64,000 nucleotides of DNA from Kribbella kalugense (GCF_004365875.1 NZ_SODF01000001.1:1860001-1924000); one strand, 5' to 3'; positions 43,568-52,083 are shown, numbered from the stretch's first letter. The notes: generated by a model from the letters alone, not told the origin. Numbers and translations: made by a program.

Positions 43568-44555
43568 CCGACGGCCTCCGCCCCAGGTGGCACGCCGCTT
43601 CGTGGTCGCCCTCGCCGGGGCGCGGCGTGAGCTCGGGCCGCTCGGTGATGCAGCGCTCGCCGACCCGGTCGGTGTAGGCGCAGCGCGGCTGGAACGCGCA
43701 GCCGGTCGTGATCGACCCCGGCGTCGGCGGGCTGCCCGGAATCGTGGTCAGCCGCAGCTTCGGCGGTACGTCGACCCGCGGCATCGCGCCGAGCAACCCC
43801 AGGCTGTACGGGTGGGCGGCCCGGTAGAACAGGTCGCGGACCGTACCGCGTTCGGCCGCACGTCCGGCGTACATCACCAGGACGTCGTCCGCGACCTCGG
43901 CGACCACACCGAGGTCGTGCGAGATCAGGACCATCGCCGTACCGAACTCCGCCTGGACGTCCTCCAGCAGCTGCATGATCTGCGCCTGCACGGTGACGTC
44001 GAGTGCGGTCGTCGGCTCGTCCGCGATCAGCACTCTCGGGTCGTTCACCAACGCCATAGCAATCACGACCCGCTGCCGCATTCCCCCGGAGAACTCGTGC
44101 GGGTAGCCGTCCGCCCGGCGGGCCGCGTCCGGGATGCCGACCTTGTCGAGCATCTCGATCGCCCGCTGATGGGCCTTCTTCTTCGAGACGTCGTGGTGCA
44201 GGCGGTACGCCTCGGCGACCTGCCAGCCGACGCTGTAGTACGGGTTCAGCGCGGACAGCGCGTCCTGGAAGACCATTGCGATGTCGTTGCCGCGGATCTT
44301 GCGGAGCTCGTCGTTCGGCAGGCCGATCAGCTCCCGGCCGTCGAGCAGCACCTCGCCGGTCACGTCGGCGTTCGAGGGCAGCAAGCCCATCACCGCGGCC
44401 GAACTGACGCTCTTGCCGGACCCGGATTCGCCGACGATCGCGAGCGTCTCCCCCGGCGCGACGGCGAAGTCGATGCCGTCGACGGCGGGGACCAGACCGC
44501 CCTCGGTGCTGAACGTGACGTGCAGGTCGTGCACCTCAAGGACTGGCTCAGCCAT
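43560..44555 (-). CDS. Peptide/nickel-type ABC transporter ATP-binding protein (OppD-like)
   Basis: A 331-residue ATPase. Walker A AIVGESGSGKSVSSAAVMGLL near 39, Q-loop MVFQDALSALNPYYSVG near 97, signature HEFSGGMRQRVVIAMALVNDPRVLIADEPTTALDVTVQAQIM near 150-185, and the C-terminal CAFQPRCAYTDRVGERC extension. It forms a heterodimer with the OppF-like subunit. Coupled at both ends by 8-bp overlaps. Confidence 0.95.
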   Translation of the reverse strand: MAEPVLEVHDLHVTFSTEGGLVPAVDGIDFAVAPGETLAIVGESGSGKSVSSAAVMGLLPSNADVTGEVLLDGRELIGLPNDELRKIRGNDIAMVFQDALSALNPYYSVGWQVAEAYRLHHDVSKKKAHQRAIEMLDKVGIPDAARRADGYPHEFSGGMRQRVVIAMALVNDPRVLIADEPTTALDVTVQAQIMQLLEDVQAEFGTAMVLISHDLGVVAEVADDVLVMYAGRAAERGTVRDLFYRAAHPYSLGLLGAMPRVDVPPKLRLTTIPGSPPTPGSITTGCAFQPRCAYTDRVGERCITERPELTPRPGEGDHEAACHLGRRPSDV

Positions 44556-45546
44556 GGCTCACCCTCGGGTCGAGCACACCGTGCACTACGTCCACCACCA
44601 AGTTCGCGAGGATGATCAGGAAGGCCGAGAACAGCGTCACGCCGACGACCACGGCCACGTCGAGCTGACCGACCGCGCTGATCAGCAGGTCGCCGAGGCC
44701 CTGCATGCTGAAGACCTTCTCGGTCAGGATGGCACCACCGAGCAGACCGCCGAGGTCGAGGCCGAACAGCGTGATCACCGGCACGAGCACACCACGCAGG
44801 CCGTGCGTCACGACCACCCGCAGCTCACCGGCGCCCTTCGCCCGGGCCGTGGTGATGTAGTCGAGATTCAGCTCCTCGAGCATCTGCGACCGGGTCAGCC
44901 GGATGTACGACGCCGCTTGCAGGATCGCGAGCACGATCCACGGTGTGATCAGATGCCAGGCCCAGTCGACCGGACTCTCGGTCAGCGGAACGTAGCCGTT
45001 GACCGGGACCATGTTGAGCCAGAACCCGAACACCAGGATCGCCAGCAGACCGAGCAGGAACGACGGCGTCGACACCCCGAGCAACGCCACCCCGACAGCC
45101 AGCCGATCCAGGATCCGGCCGCGGTTAAGGGCCGCGATCACGCCGAGCGACACGCCGAGGAGCAGCCACAATACGGCGGCGCCGAGCGCGATCGAAGCGG
45201 TGATCGGCAGGCGGTCCATGATCAGCGTGGTCACCGGGCGAGCGAGCGGGAACGAGTACCCGAAGCAGGGGGCGTTGCAGTGCACGGCCGCCGCACCGTC
45301 ACCGAACGTACGGCCGGCGACGATGCCCTTCAAGAAGTTCAGGTACTGCTGCAACGTGCTCTGGTCGAGCTGCATGAAGTGACGGGCCTGCTCTAGGCGG
45401 TCCGGCGTACACGGCTTGCCACAGGCCAGGTGGGCCGGGTCGGCAGGGATCGCGTAGAAGACCAGGTAGACGGCGAGGCTCAGTGCGAGCATCACGATCA
45501 GGGCCGCGAACAGCCGCCGGACGATGAACCAGACGAGGTCGGGCAT
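44548..45546 (-). CDS. Peptide/nickel-type ABC transporter permease (OppB/DppB-like)
   Basis: A 332-residue inner-membrane permease with six hydrophobic segments. The N-terminal VWFIVRRLFAALIVMLALSLAVYLVFYAIPADPA is the standard DppB start. The EAA loop is ARAKGAGELRVVVTHGLRGVLVPVITLFGLDLGGLLGGAILTEKVF near 235-280. A 70-residue periplasmic loop after segment 1 holds four Cys (CGKPCTPDR and CNAPCFGYS), longer than usual and possibly disulfide-bonded. ATG overlaps the previous stop (TGATG). Confidence 0.94.
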   Translation of the reverse strand: MPDLVWFIVRRLFAALIVMLALSLAVYLVFYAIPADPAHLACGKPCTPDRLEQARHFMQLDQSTLQQYLNFLKGIVAGRTFGDGAAAVHCNAPCFGYSFPLARPVTTLIMDRLPITASIALGAAVLWLLLGVSLGVIAALNRGRILDRLAVGVALLGVSTPSFLLGLLAILVFGFWLNMVPVNGYVPLTESPVDWAWHLITPWIVLAILQAASYIRLTRSQMLEELNLDYITTARAKGAGELRVVVTHGLRGVLVPVITLFGLDLGGLLGGAILTEKVFSMQGLGDLLISAVGQLDVAVVVGVTLFSAFLIILANLVVDVVHGVLDPRVSHG

Positions 45547-46481
45547 CAGCTCGTCCTCCGCAACCGGACGTCGAACGCATCTCGTACGCCGTCACCGAGG
45601 AGCGTGAAGCCGAGCACGGCGAGGAACAGCATCGCGCCGGGGAACAGCAGGAACCACGGGTCCGCGCCGGTGTAGACCCAGGCGATCGAGTCCGAGATCG
45701 ACCGCCCGAGACTCGGTGTCGGTGGTGGTACGCCGACGCCGAGGAACGACAGTGCCGCCTCCGCACCGACGTACCCCGGAATGGCCAGTGTGGCGATCAC
45801 CAGGACCGGGCCGAGGAGGTTCGGCAGGAGCTCGCGGGTGATCACCATCCAGCTGCTCGAGCCGACGCTGCGCGCGGCCTCGACGAACTCGCGGGTGACC
45901 AATGAGCGGGCCTGGTTGCGGATCAGCCGGGCCAGACCGGCCCAGCCGAAGACGCTGAGGACGCCGATCAGCAACAGCGGGCGGGACACCTTCGCCGGGA
46001 CGATGATGCCGAGGGCAATCATGAAGACGAGCTGCGGGAACCCGAACAGGAAGTCCAGCAGCCGGGACACGATCGCGTCGTACCAGCCACCGAAGTACGC
46101 CGCGCTGATGCCCAGCAGGGTGCCGATCACGGTGGTGATCACGGTGACCGTGATCGCGATCACCAGCGACGTCCGCAGGCCGAGGACCACGATCGAGAAC
46201 AGGTCCCGGCCGGTCAGCGGCTCGACGCCAAACCAGTGGGTGCCGCTCGCCCCACCGAGCGCACCGCGGGGCGCGTTCCCGCGAGCGGGATCGAGCAGGT
46301 CGATGTGGTACGTCGTCGCGTCCTGCCCGGCGAGCCGCACCAGAAGGGGCGCGGCGGCCGCGATCACGATCAGCAACACGACCACGATCACACCGACCCG
46401 CGCACTGCGGTCACGCCGTACCCGGCGCAACGCCTGCCGGGTAGGTGAAACGGTCCCGGCGACCGAGGAACTCACAAGCAC
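45546..46481 (-). CDS. Peptide/nickel-type ABC transporter permease (OppC/DppC-like)
   Basis: A 311-residue permease, first gene of the operon. One N-terminal segment (VGVIVVVLLIVIAAAAPLLV) is followed by a periplasmic loop with HWFGVEPLTGRDLFSIVVLGLRTSL, the conserved DppC feature, then five segments. The EAA loop is EAARSVGSSSWMVITRELLPNLLGPVLV near 192-220. GTG 46481 is the outermost start; GTG 46475 is better placed behind GGGAG and may be the true start. Confidence 0.94.
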   Translation of the reverse strand: MLVSSSVAGTVSPTRQALRRVRRDRSARVGVIVVVLLIVIAAAAPLLVRLAGQDATTYHIDLLDPARGNAPRGALGGASGTHWFGVEPLTGRDLFSIVVLGLRTSLVIAITVTVITTVIGTLLGISAAYFGGWYDAIVSRLLDFLFGFPQLVFMIALGIIVPAKVSRPLLLIGVLSVFGWAGLARLIRNQARSLVTREFVEAARSVGSSSWMVITRELLPNLLGPVLVIATLAIPGYVGAEAALSFLGVGVPPPTPSLGRSISDSIAWVYTGADPWFLLFPGAMLFLAVLGFTLLGDGVRDAFDVRLRRTS

Positions 46482-46608
46482 TCCCGACTGGTTTGATTCT
46501 TACAGCCGACAAAACCTAGGCCGCATCCTCCCACCACCTGGTACTCATCTCGAATCCCGAGAATCTCGAGTCGGTAACTGTGAATTCGGATAGCTGCTGT
46601 CGGGTGGT

Positions 46609-46620
46609 TACGCTCCGCTG
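46609..46620 (+). promoter_or_regulatory. Leaderless-type promoter of the hydrolase gene
   Basis: TACGCT at 46609-46614, six bases, then GTG at 46621. No Shine-Dalgarno. It lies in the 139-bp divergent gap with the ABC operon. Confidence 0.55.
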
Positions 46621-47472
46621 GTGGACGACATGGTGCGGGTCGGCGACCGGATAGTTCTCTACAGCGTCTTCGGCGACGAGGACGGGATGCCGGCACTCTC
46701 GTTCAGCGGTACGCCTTCGACCCGCTGGAAGCGGCCGGACGCCTTGGCAGCCATCGAGTCGTCCGGTCTGCGAGTGGCTACTCCGGACCGCCCCGGCTAC
46801 GGCGGATCGACCCGTCAGCCAGGACGCACTGTGGCGTCGGTGGTCGAGGATGCCGTCGCGGTGGCCGATGCGCTGGGTTGGGACAGATTTGCCGTCACGG
46901 GCGGCTCCGGCGGTGGGCCGCACGCGTTGGCGTGTGCGGCGCTGTTGCCGGACCGGGTGACGAGGTGCGCGGTGATCGGGAGCAATTCGCCCCCTCTGGT
47001 GGACGGGCCGGAGCCGACCGAGGAGGAGGAACGGGAGGACCCGCGGCGTAACCGGACCTCTTGGCGTGCGGTGCACGGGGACCTCCGGCCCGGGTTCGAG
47101 GAGACGGCCCGGACGATCATGGCCGCGATCGAGGCGGGTGGCGCGGAGATCCCACCTCAGCCGGGGGCCGAGCCGGGTCCGCCTGCTCGGGAGGACCCCG
47201 CGGCGATGGCTCGGGTGACAGCCACCTTCGTCACCAGCCACGACGGCTGGCTGGACGACCACGTGGCCTTCGCTACGCCCTGGGGCTTCGAGCTCGGCGA
47301 CATCCGGGTCCCGGTCAGCCTCTGGCACGGCTCGGCCGACGAACGCGCCGGCAAGTACGTCGACTTCCTGGCCGCCGAGATCCCTCACGCGGAACGCAAG
47401 TACTACGTGGGCGGCCACATCCCGCCGGAAAATGCGTTCCGCGAACTACTGCGCTGGCTGACACTGTCCTGA
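46621..47472 (+). CDS. Alpha/beta hydrolase
   Basis: A 283-residue cytosolic hydrolase. LSFSGTPSTRWKRPDAL is the oxyanion-hole region (HG replaced by SG), TPDRPGYGGSTRQPGRT the typical strand-4 loop, and FAVTGGSGGGPHALACAALLPDRV near 85-108 the nucleophile elbow (GGSGGG). Acid in VPVSLWHGSADERAGK, and His in YYVGGHIPPEN. The substrate is unknown. The stop overlaps the start of the nucleotidyltransferase gene (TGATG), so they are co-translated. Confidence 0.9.
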   Translation: MDDMVRVGDRIVLYSVFGDEDGMPALSFSGTPSTRWKRPDALAAIESSGLRVATPDRPGYGGSTRQPGRTVASVVEDAVAVADALGWDRFAVTGGSGGGPHALACAALLPDRVTRCAVIGSNSPPLVDGPEPTEEEEREDPRRNRTSWRAVHGDLRPGFEETARTIMAAIEAGGAEIPPQPGAEPGPPAREDPAAMARVTATFVTSHDGWLDDHVAFATPWGFELGDIRVPVSLWHGSADERAGKYVDFLAAEIPHAERKYYVGGHIPPENAFRELLRWLTLS

Positions 47473-48173
47473 TGGACGTCGCACGCCAACTAGTACTGGA
47501 GCTGTACCCGGACGCCCGAGCCGCCTGGCTCGGCGGCAGCGTGGCCCGCGGCGACGCGAGTACTACGTCCGACCTGGACATCACTGTGCTGCTGGACGGT
47601 GCTCCGGCGCCGATGCGGAAGTCGCTGGAGTACGGCGGCTGGCCGGTCGAGCTGTTCGTCCACACCGAGAAGTCGCTGCGCCATTTCGCCGACAAGGACC
47701 AGGAGCGCCGCCAGCCGACCATGATGCGACTCGTCGGCGAGTCCGTCGTACTGCTGGACACAGACGGGTGCGGGGCGCGGTTGCAGCAGTCGTTCTTGGC
47801 AGAGGTGGCCGCTGGGCCTAAACCACTCTCGACGGATGAGCTCGATCTGCTGCGCTACACGATCACCAACCTCCTGGACGACCTGGCTGACGCCTCCGGC
47901 GATGAACGCACCGCCATCGCTTCCGTCCTCTGGCAAGACGCCGCTCGCCTGTTACTGACCGGCGCCCGCCACTGGTCCGGAACCGGCAAGGGTCTGCTGC
48001 GTGAGGTGGTCGCGTACGACCGCGCGCACGGCACTGAGCACGCTGCGGCCTTGATGGACGGCGTACGCGCGGAGGACGACAGCCTGATCGTTGCCGTAGA
48101 CCACATCCTCGCCGCCCACGGCGGGCGCCTGTTCGCCGGCTTCGAGCTAGCCGCCCCACCCGAGGCCCGCTGA
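47472..48173 (+). CDS. Nucleotidyltransferase-domain protein
   Basis: A 233-residue protein. LGGSVARGDASTTSDLDITVLLDG near 18-42 is the polymerase-beta-type motif GSxxRGxxxxxSDxD, with the two metal-binding Asp. A third acidic residue lies near ELFVHTEKSL. The C-terminal 120 residues are helical (TDELDLLRYTITNLLDDLADA, WQDAARLLLTGARHWSGTG), like the helical domain of KNTase or DUF4037 proteins. It may adenylylate a small molecule or protein; the target is unknown. Coupled to the hydrolase gene. Confidence 0.85.
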   Translation: MDVARQLVLELYPDARAAWLGGSVARGDASTTSDLDITVLLDGAPAPMRKSLEYGGWPVELFVHTEKSLRHFADKDQERRQPTMMRLVGESVVLLDTDGCGARLQQSFLAEVAAGPKPLSTDELDLLRYTITNLLDDLADASGDERTAIASVLWQDAARLLLTGARHWSGTGKGLLREVVAYDRAHGTEHAAALMDGVRAEDDSLIVAVDHILAAHGGRLFAGFELAAPPEAR

Positions 48174-48213
48174 CGGGATTGGTCGGTCGGCCCGGCTTTG
48201 ATCCGACGTGGGT

Positions 48214-49989
48214 CTAGTCCGGTGAGGGCGGCGGCACTCGGTGGGTGCCGGTGGGGTCGACGTGAAAGCGGAACCCGTGAGGCGTGCTCCATGCCAGCGT
48301 CTTGTCGTCGACACGTTGCACATTCCAGCCGTGGGCGTGGGTCTTCACCCGGTGGGGGTAACGTCCCAACGGCGCGAGATTGCTGGTCGAGGTCTGACCC
48401 GGTGGACCGAGAGGGTCGTAGGGGCGCAGGTGGTCCAGGTCCATGGAGCGGCGGGTTTCTTGGGTGCCGAACGGGAAGACCTCGACGGGGTGGGTGAGCT
48501 TGACGCGTTCACGGATCCGGTCGGGGATCTCGTAGGCGTCCACACTCACCGCATCGTTCAGATCAATAACTGGCTTCACGGTGTACGGGCCGTACCCGAC
48601 CAACTCGGCGAGCTGCTCGGCAAGCATCGGACCCAGCGCCTCGACCCGCAGGACACCGCTCCCGGTCGCGAGGGTGAGATCGGTGAGGTGCACATAGACC
48701 TCAGTCTGCCCCGGCCGCACCCGCACACCACCACTACCGCCGGAGTCGGAGTGGGGTTGGTTGGTATAGGCATCGTGTTTGATCCGGGCCAGGCGGGCGC
48801 GCAGGGCTCGCTCGGCGGCGGGGTCCATGGGCCGGCCGTCGTCGGGTTCGATGTGCAGGAACGGACCGGACGGTCCAGCCGACTCCGACTCCGACGCCGA
48901 CTCCGGCTCCGAGGGCTCCTGCTCAGACTCGGGCTCCGCGTCTGTGGCGTCGGGTCTGGCGGCATCGGTGCTGCGGGGGTGGGGATCGTCCGGGTGGATC
49001 TCGTCCTCCGGGCGTAGCTCATCCGAGCTGTCCGGCCAATCGTCCAGCAGGTCCTCATCCTCATCACTCCACCGGGCTCGGACCGCAGCCGTGGTCGGGT
49101 CCGGCGTACCTGAGCGGCCCGGCACATCCGGGTCGGGCCTCGTCGCGTCCGGGGTGTCGGCGGGGTCTGGCTGTGGGTTGATGAGGCGGTGGGCGCGGGC
49201 TTGGGTGAGAAGTTCTTCGGTGAAGCGGGCATCGGCGATGATGCCGACTGCCTCCGCGCGGCGGGTCTGGATGCTGCGGGTGTCGCCGAAGATCTTCAAC
49301 GCCTCCGCGATCGCGGCCAGCGTCGCGTCGTTGCGGGCCACCGCACCCGCCGCGGCCTTGATGAACATGGTCTTGGTGCCATGCTCGTTCGACTGGCCGA
49401 TGAAAACGCCCCGCTCGCGCGCCTTCTCGGCGGCCTCGGCGCGGGCCTGGTCGGTATCGACGTGCATCCTCGCGGCTTTGATGATCTTCTCCAACCGGGC
49501 CGGGGTGATCGAGTCCACCAGCCCGGCTACTCGCCTGTCGACGCGGGCGGCTGCCTCCGCGGAGAGTTTCTTGCAGTCGGCGACGATCCGGCAGGCCTTC
49601 CAGGGAGTCGCCTCACCAGACAGGACCCGGGCCCACAGGAAGGGGAATCGGTGCCGCAGCGCCAGCGCCTGGCCGAGGTAGTCGGCTGCGACCCGGGGCG
49701 AGATGCCCAGCATGACGCCGAATTCGGCGATGGCGAACTCGAGGATCTCTGGGCAGCCGTCGCCGCCGAGTACGACCGTGCGCTCGCGGCCGTCGCAGGT
49801 ACGGCGGCCGGGGCGGCGGCCGGGGCGGCGGCCGGCGCGGTCGGGGTGGGCGGAGGGGTGGTAGCGGTCGGCGTAGGACAGGGCGTGTTGGAGGAGCCGG
49901 GCCTCGGCGCGGTGGGACAGGGCGCGGAGTTCGGCGGCCGACTCCAGCAGGTCGGCCGTCGGCAACGCATCCAAATCATCCTCGAACAT
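48214..49989 (-). CDS. DUF222/HNH endonuclease (13E12 repeat family type)
   Basis: A 591-residue protein of the family abundant in actinobacteria. The N-terminal 300 residues are DUF222 (DALPTADLLESAAELRALSHRAEARLLQHA, LGISPRVAADYLGQALALRHRFPFLWARVLSGEATPWKACRI). A long acidic disordered stretch follows (about 310-430). The C-terminal HNH-like region has MDLDHLRPYD, SNLAPLGRYPHRVKTHAHGW. It probably cleaves DNA. I start it at ATG 49989, which lies seven bases after TAATCT and inside an SOS-box palindrome, rather than at the earlier in-frame codon at 50079. Confidence 0.88.
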   Translation of the reverse strand: MFEDDLDALPTADLLESAAELRALSHRAEARLLQHALSYADRYHPSAHPDRAGRRPGRRPGRRTCDGRERTVVLGGDGCPEILEFAIAEFGVMLGISPRVAADYLGQALALRHRFPFLWARVLSGEATPWKACRIVADCKKLSAEAAARVDRRVAGLVDSITPARLEKIIKAARMHVDTDQARAEAAEKARERGVFIGQSNEHGTKTMFIKAAAGAVARNDATLAAIAEALKIFGDTRSIQTRRAEAVGIIADARFTEELLTQARAHRLINPQPDPADTPDATRPDPDVPGRSGTPDPTTAAVRARWSDEDEDLLDDWPDSSDELRPEDEIHPDDPHPRSTDAARPDATDAEPESEQEPSEPESASESESAGPSGPFLHIEPDDGRPMDPAAERALRARLARIKHDAYTNQPHSDSGGSGGVRVRPGQTEVYVHLTDLTLATGSGVLRVEALGPMLAEQLAELVGYGPYTVKPVIDLNDAVSVDAYEIPDRIRERVKLTHPVEVFPFGTQETRRSMDLDHLRPYDPLGPPGQTSTSNLAPLGRYPHRVKTHAHGWNVQRVDDKTLAWSTPHGFRFHVDPTGTHRVPPPSPD

Positions 49990-49998
49990 GTGTTCGAG
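49981..49998. promoter_or_regulatory. LexA-type SOS box over the HNH gene start
   Basis: CTCGAACATGTGTTCGAG is a palindrome with perfect 8-bp arms and contains TCGAAC-N4-GTTCGA, the Gram-positive/mycobacterial SOS box. On the minus strand it overlaps the TAATCT -10 box and contains the ATG at 49989. LexA bound here would repress the gene until DNA damage. Confidence 0.85.
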
Positions 49999-50122
49999 AT
50001 TACTCCGCGGCCGAGCCGCAGGCAAATCGAACAGAGCCGGAAACCCCTTATCCACAAGGGGAAACCTCACCCCGCACAAGCACGACCAAACAGGTATACA
50101 CCAGCGAAGTAGAGAGAGATCA

Positions 50123-50758
50123 TCACTCCACGTCGGTTAGCTGCCAGTCACGGCGTTTGGGAAGCAAGCGCACGCCGACCAGGGAAGTCAGAGCGCCAAC
50201 GAGGACGCCGGGGATGATCCAGCGCCAGCCGGTGAAGAGGCTGGTCGAGGCCGTGGCGACCGCCTGAGTGGGCGCAGGTGTTGTGACGGGTTCGGCTGCG
50301 CCGGAATAGCCGTCGTCGAGCGTGGGGCCGCCGTCGAACTTGGCGTCGAGGAGTTTGAACGAGTCGAGCAACCCACGCAGCCGCGCAGGGTCGGTGGGAA
50401 GGTGCCAGGTGATTTTCGACGGTGTGGTTCCGTTGAACTCCTGCGTGGAGATCCACGGGCCGCCGGGCGCGTCCGGATAGATGATGTCGATCCGCCACAC
50501 GGTCATGTCGTGGATCAGCCACGTGGCCCGGACGAATCTGCCGGCTTCGTGTGCAGGATCGGCGGTGTCGCCCTTCGGCGCGGTTTGGACCAGCTCCTGC
50601 AGGTCGTAGTACCGCTGGTCGTCGTATCCGACGGCGGTCACGTGTGGCGGCGAGCTGAGCAGGACGCTGGTCGGACCGCCCGCGTGCGCTGGGACGGCGG
50701 TGAAGGCGAACAGTGTGGCAACCAGTGCTGCGACCAGTGCGAGGGTACGGCGGACCAT
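50123..50758 (-). CDS. Secreted, C-terminally membrane-anchored protein of the ECF sigma operon
   Basis: A 211-residue protein with a signal peptide (RRTLALVAALVATLFAFTAVPAHA, cleavage after AHA near 26). An extracytoplasmic domain of about 130 residues follows (TAVGYDDQRYYDLQELVQTAPKG, RATWLIHDMTVWRIDIIYPDAPGG, WHLPTDPARLRGLLDSF). There is one C-terminal segment (WRWIIPGVLVGALTSLVGVRLL) and a basic tail KRRDWQ. I do not recognise the domain. GGGAGAG precedes ATG 50758. It lies 49 bp behind the sigma-regulator pair and is probably its effector or sensor. Confidence 0.75.
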   Translation of the reverse strand: MVRRTLALVAALVATLFAFTAVPAHAGGPTSVLLSSPPHVTAVGYDDQRYYDLQELVQTAPKGDTADPAHEAGRFVRATWLIHDMTVWRIDIIYPDAPGGPWISTQEFNGTTPSKITWHLPTDPARLRGLLDSFKLLDAKFDGGPTLDDGYSGAAEPVTTPAPTQAVATASTSLFTGWRWIIPGVLVGALTSLVGVRLLPKRRDWQLTDVE

Positions 50759-50807
50759 GGCAGCTCTCCCTGTCGACGAGGACTCACTGCTGATACACCG
50801 CTGCTGC

Positions 50808-51464
50808 TCAGGAGGTTCCGCTTGCCAGTGCCACCGCACGAGCCCTATCGACGCCTTCGAGGCGGAAGGTGACGCCGCTGTGCTCCCAGACCAGGGTGGG
50901 CCCGGCAATGCGTACGACGCGTTTGTCGACCAGCACCAGGTCGTGCGGCGTGCTGAACCAGAAGGCGTTGATGTCGGAGATGTAGTCGCCCGTGCCGTAG
51001 TACTGCTTGATGTACATCGGCTCGATACCGGACTGGAACTGCTCCAGCCGGATGCCGCTCCAGCTCGTCGCAATGAACCCCTTGGACGCCTCCACACCGG
51101 TCGGCGCACCCAGCTCCTTCGGAAGCTTCGGAGTGAAGCCGGCTGTTTGCGCAGCCTGCTCCAACGACAGGTGGCCGGCGACAGTTGGCACAGGTGGCGC
51201 GGTACTCGGACCGCTGCCGACGGGTTGCGCCTGGACTCCACCGATTCGCAGCCACTCCGCAACTGTCGCCCGTACCGGTGGGGTCAGTGCGAGGCCAGCC
51301 AGCAGTACCAGGAAGCCGGCGAGGAATGCCCGCCACCTGTCCCTCAGACGCTTCCGCAGTGGGATGTCAGCAACGCGTGTGAGCACTGCGGCGGTCAGGG
51401 CGTCGTCCACCGGAGGTACGACGGCAGACCGCCCGACGGCGCGCAGTTCGTCTTCGAGGCTCAT
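50808..51464 (-). CDS. Probable membrane anti-sigma factor
   Basis: A 218-residue single-pass protein. A 50-residue cytosolic N terminus (DELRAVGRSAVVPPVDDALTAAVLTRV) precedes one membrane segment (FLAGFLVLLAGLALTPPVRA, about 47-66). The 150-residue external domain includes PVRATVAEWLRIGG and LEQAAQTAGFTPKLPKELGAP, resembling DUF4367-type sensor domains. No HxxxCxxC zinc motif, so it is not a ZAS anti-sigma factor. It overlaps the sigma gene by four bases; the role is inferred from this and its topology. Confidence 0.72.
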   Translation of the reverse strand: MSLEDELRAVGRSAVVPPVDDALTAAVLTRVADIPLRKRLRDRWRAFLAGFLVLLAGLALTPPVRATVAEWLRIGGVQAQPVGSGPSTAPPVPTVAGHLSLEQAAQTAGFTPKLPKELGAPTGVEASKGFIATSWSGIRLEQFQSGIEPMYIKQYYGTGDYISDINAFWFSTPHDLVLVDKRVVRIAGPTLVWEHSGVTFRLEGVDRARAVALASGTS

Positions 51465-51979
51465 CGCTGCACCTCCTTGTCCGGTAGGGCGTCGCGGAGT
51501 CTTCCCAGTGCACGGTGCAGGCGCGACTTGACCGTCCCGCGCGGCCAGCCGAGCACTACGGCGGTCTCTTGCTCATCCAGATCCAGCAGGTAGCGGCAGG
51601 TCACCACGAGCCGCATCGGCTCCGGCAGCTCACGTACGGCGGCCAGCAGCTCAGTCCGCCGCTCCAGCGAGACAGCTGCGTCAGCCGGATCCAGTACGAC
51701 GTCCAGCGGTGCAGCCAGCTCCTCACGCCGCGTCCGGCGTCCCCGCGCCCGTACGACGTTCCGCGTCTCGTTGGCGACGATCCGCAAAAGCCACGGCCGG
51801 AACGCCGCCCCGTCCCGAAACCCACTCAGCGCCCGATACGCCTTGACGAACGCCTCCTGCACCACGTCGTCCGCGTCAGCGCCCGCCCCCACCAACACCG
51901 CCGTACGCTTCGCGATCCGGGCATGCCGATCCACCAACTCGCCGTACGCGGCCGACTCACCGCGCCGCACCCGAGCCAA
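51461..51979 (-). CDS. ECF-type RNA polymerase sigma factor
   Basis: A sigma-70 family protein of at least 172 residues. Region 2 is YGELVDRHARIAKRTAVLVG then ADADDVVQEAFVKAYRAL and FRPWLLRIVANETRNVVRA. Region 4 is ELPEPMRLVVTCRYLLDLDEQETAVVLGWPRGTVKSRLHRALGRLR. The only ordinary start in the right place is TTG 51979, but this drops the usual residues before ARVRRG. A perfect AGGAGG lies five bases before an in-frame ATC at 52006, so translation may start there (181 residues). Followed by the anti-sigma gene with a 4-bp overlap. Confidence 0.88.
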   Translation of the reverse strand: MARVRRGESAAYGELVDRHARIAKRTAVLVGAGADADDVVQEAFVKAYRALSGFRDGAAFRPWLLRIVANETRNVVRARGRRTRREELAAPLDVVLDPADAAVSLERRTELLAAVRELPEPMRLVVTCRYLLDLDEQETAVVLGWPRGTVKSRLHRALGRLRDALPDKEVQR

Positions 51980-52035
51980 GATCTCAGCTTCGTCGCTCTG
52001 GCTGATCCACGCCTCCTGTCAACTTCCAGTCATTG

Positions 52036-52066
52036 TCACTACACCGCCAAGGATTGTCGGGTTCCC
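52036..52066 (-). promoter_or_regulatory. Candidate ECF-type promoter of the sigma operon
   Basis: On the minus strand GGGAACCC (52066-52059) is followed after 16 bases by GTAGTGA (52042-52036). GGAAC with a GT-containing -10 is the usual ECF promoter form, suggesting autoregulation. It is back-to-back with the tldD promoter. Confidence 0.4.
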
Positions 52067-52070
52067 TGTA

Positions 52071-52083
52071 TAAGGTCGGAATC
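52071..52083 (+). promoter_or_regulatory. Leaderless-type promoter of tldD
   Basis: TAAGGT at 52071-52076, seven bases, then GTG at 52084. No Shine-Dalgarno. Confidence 0.55.
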
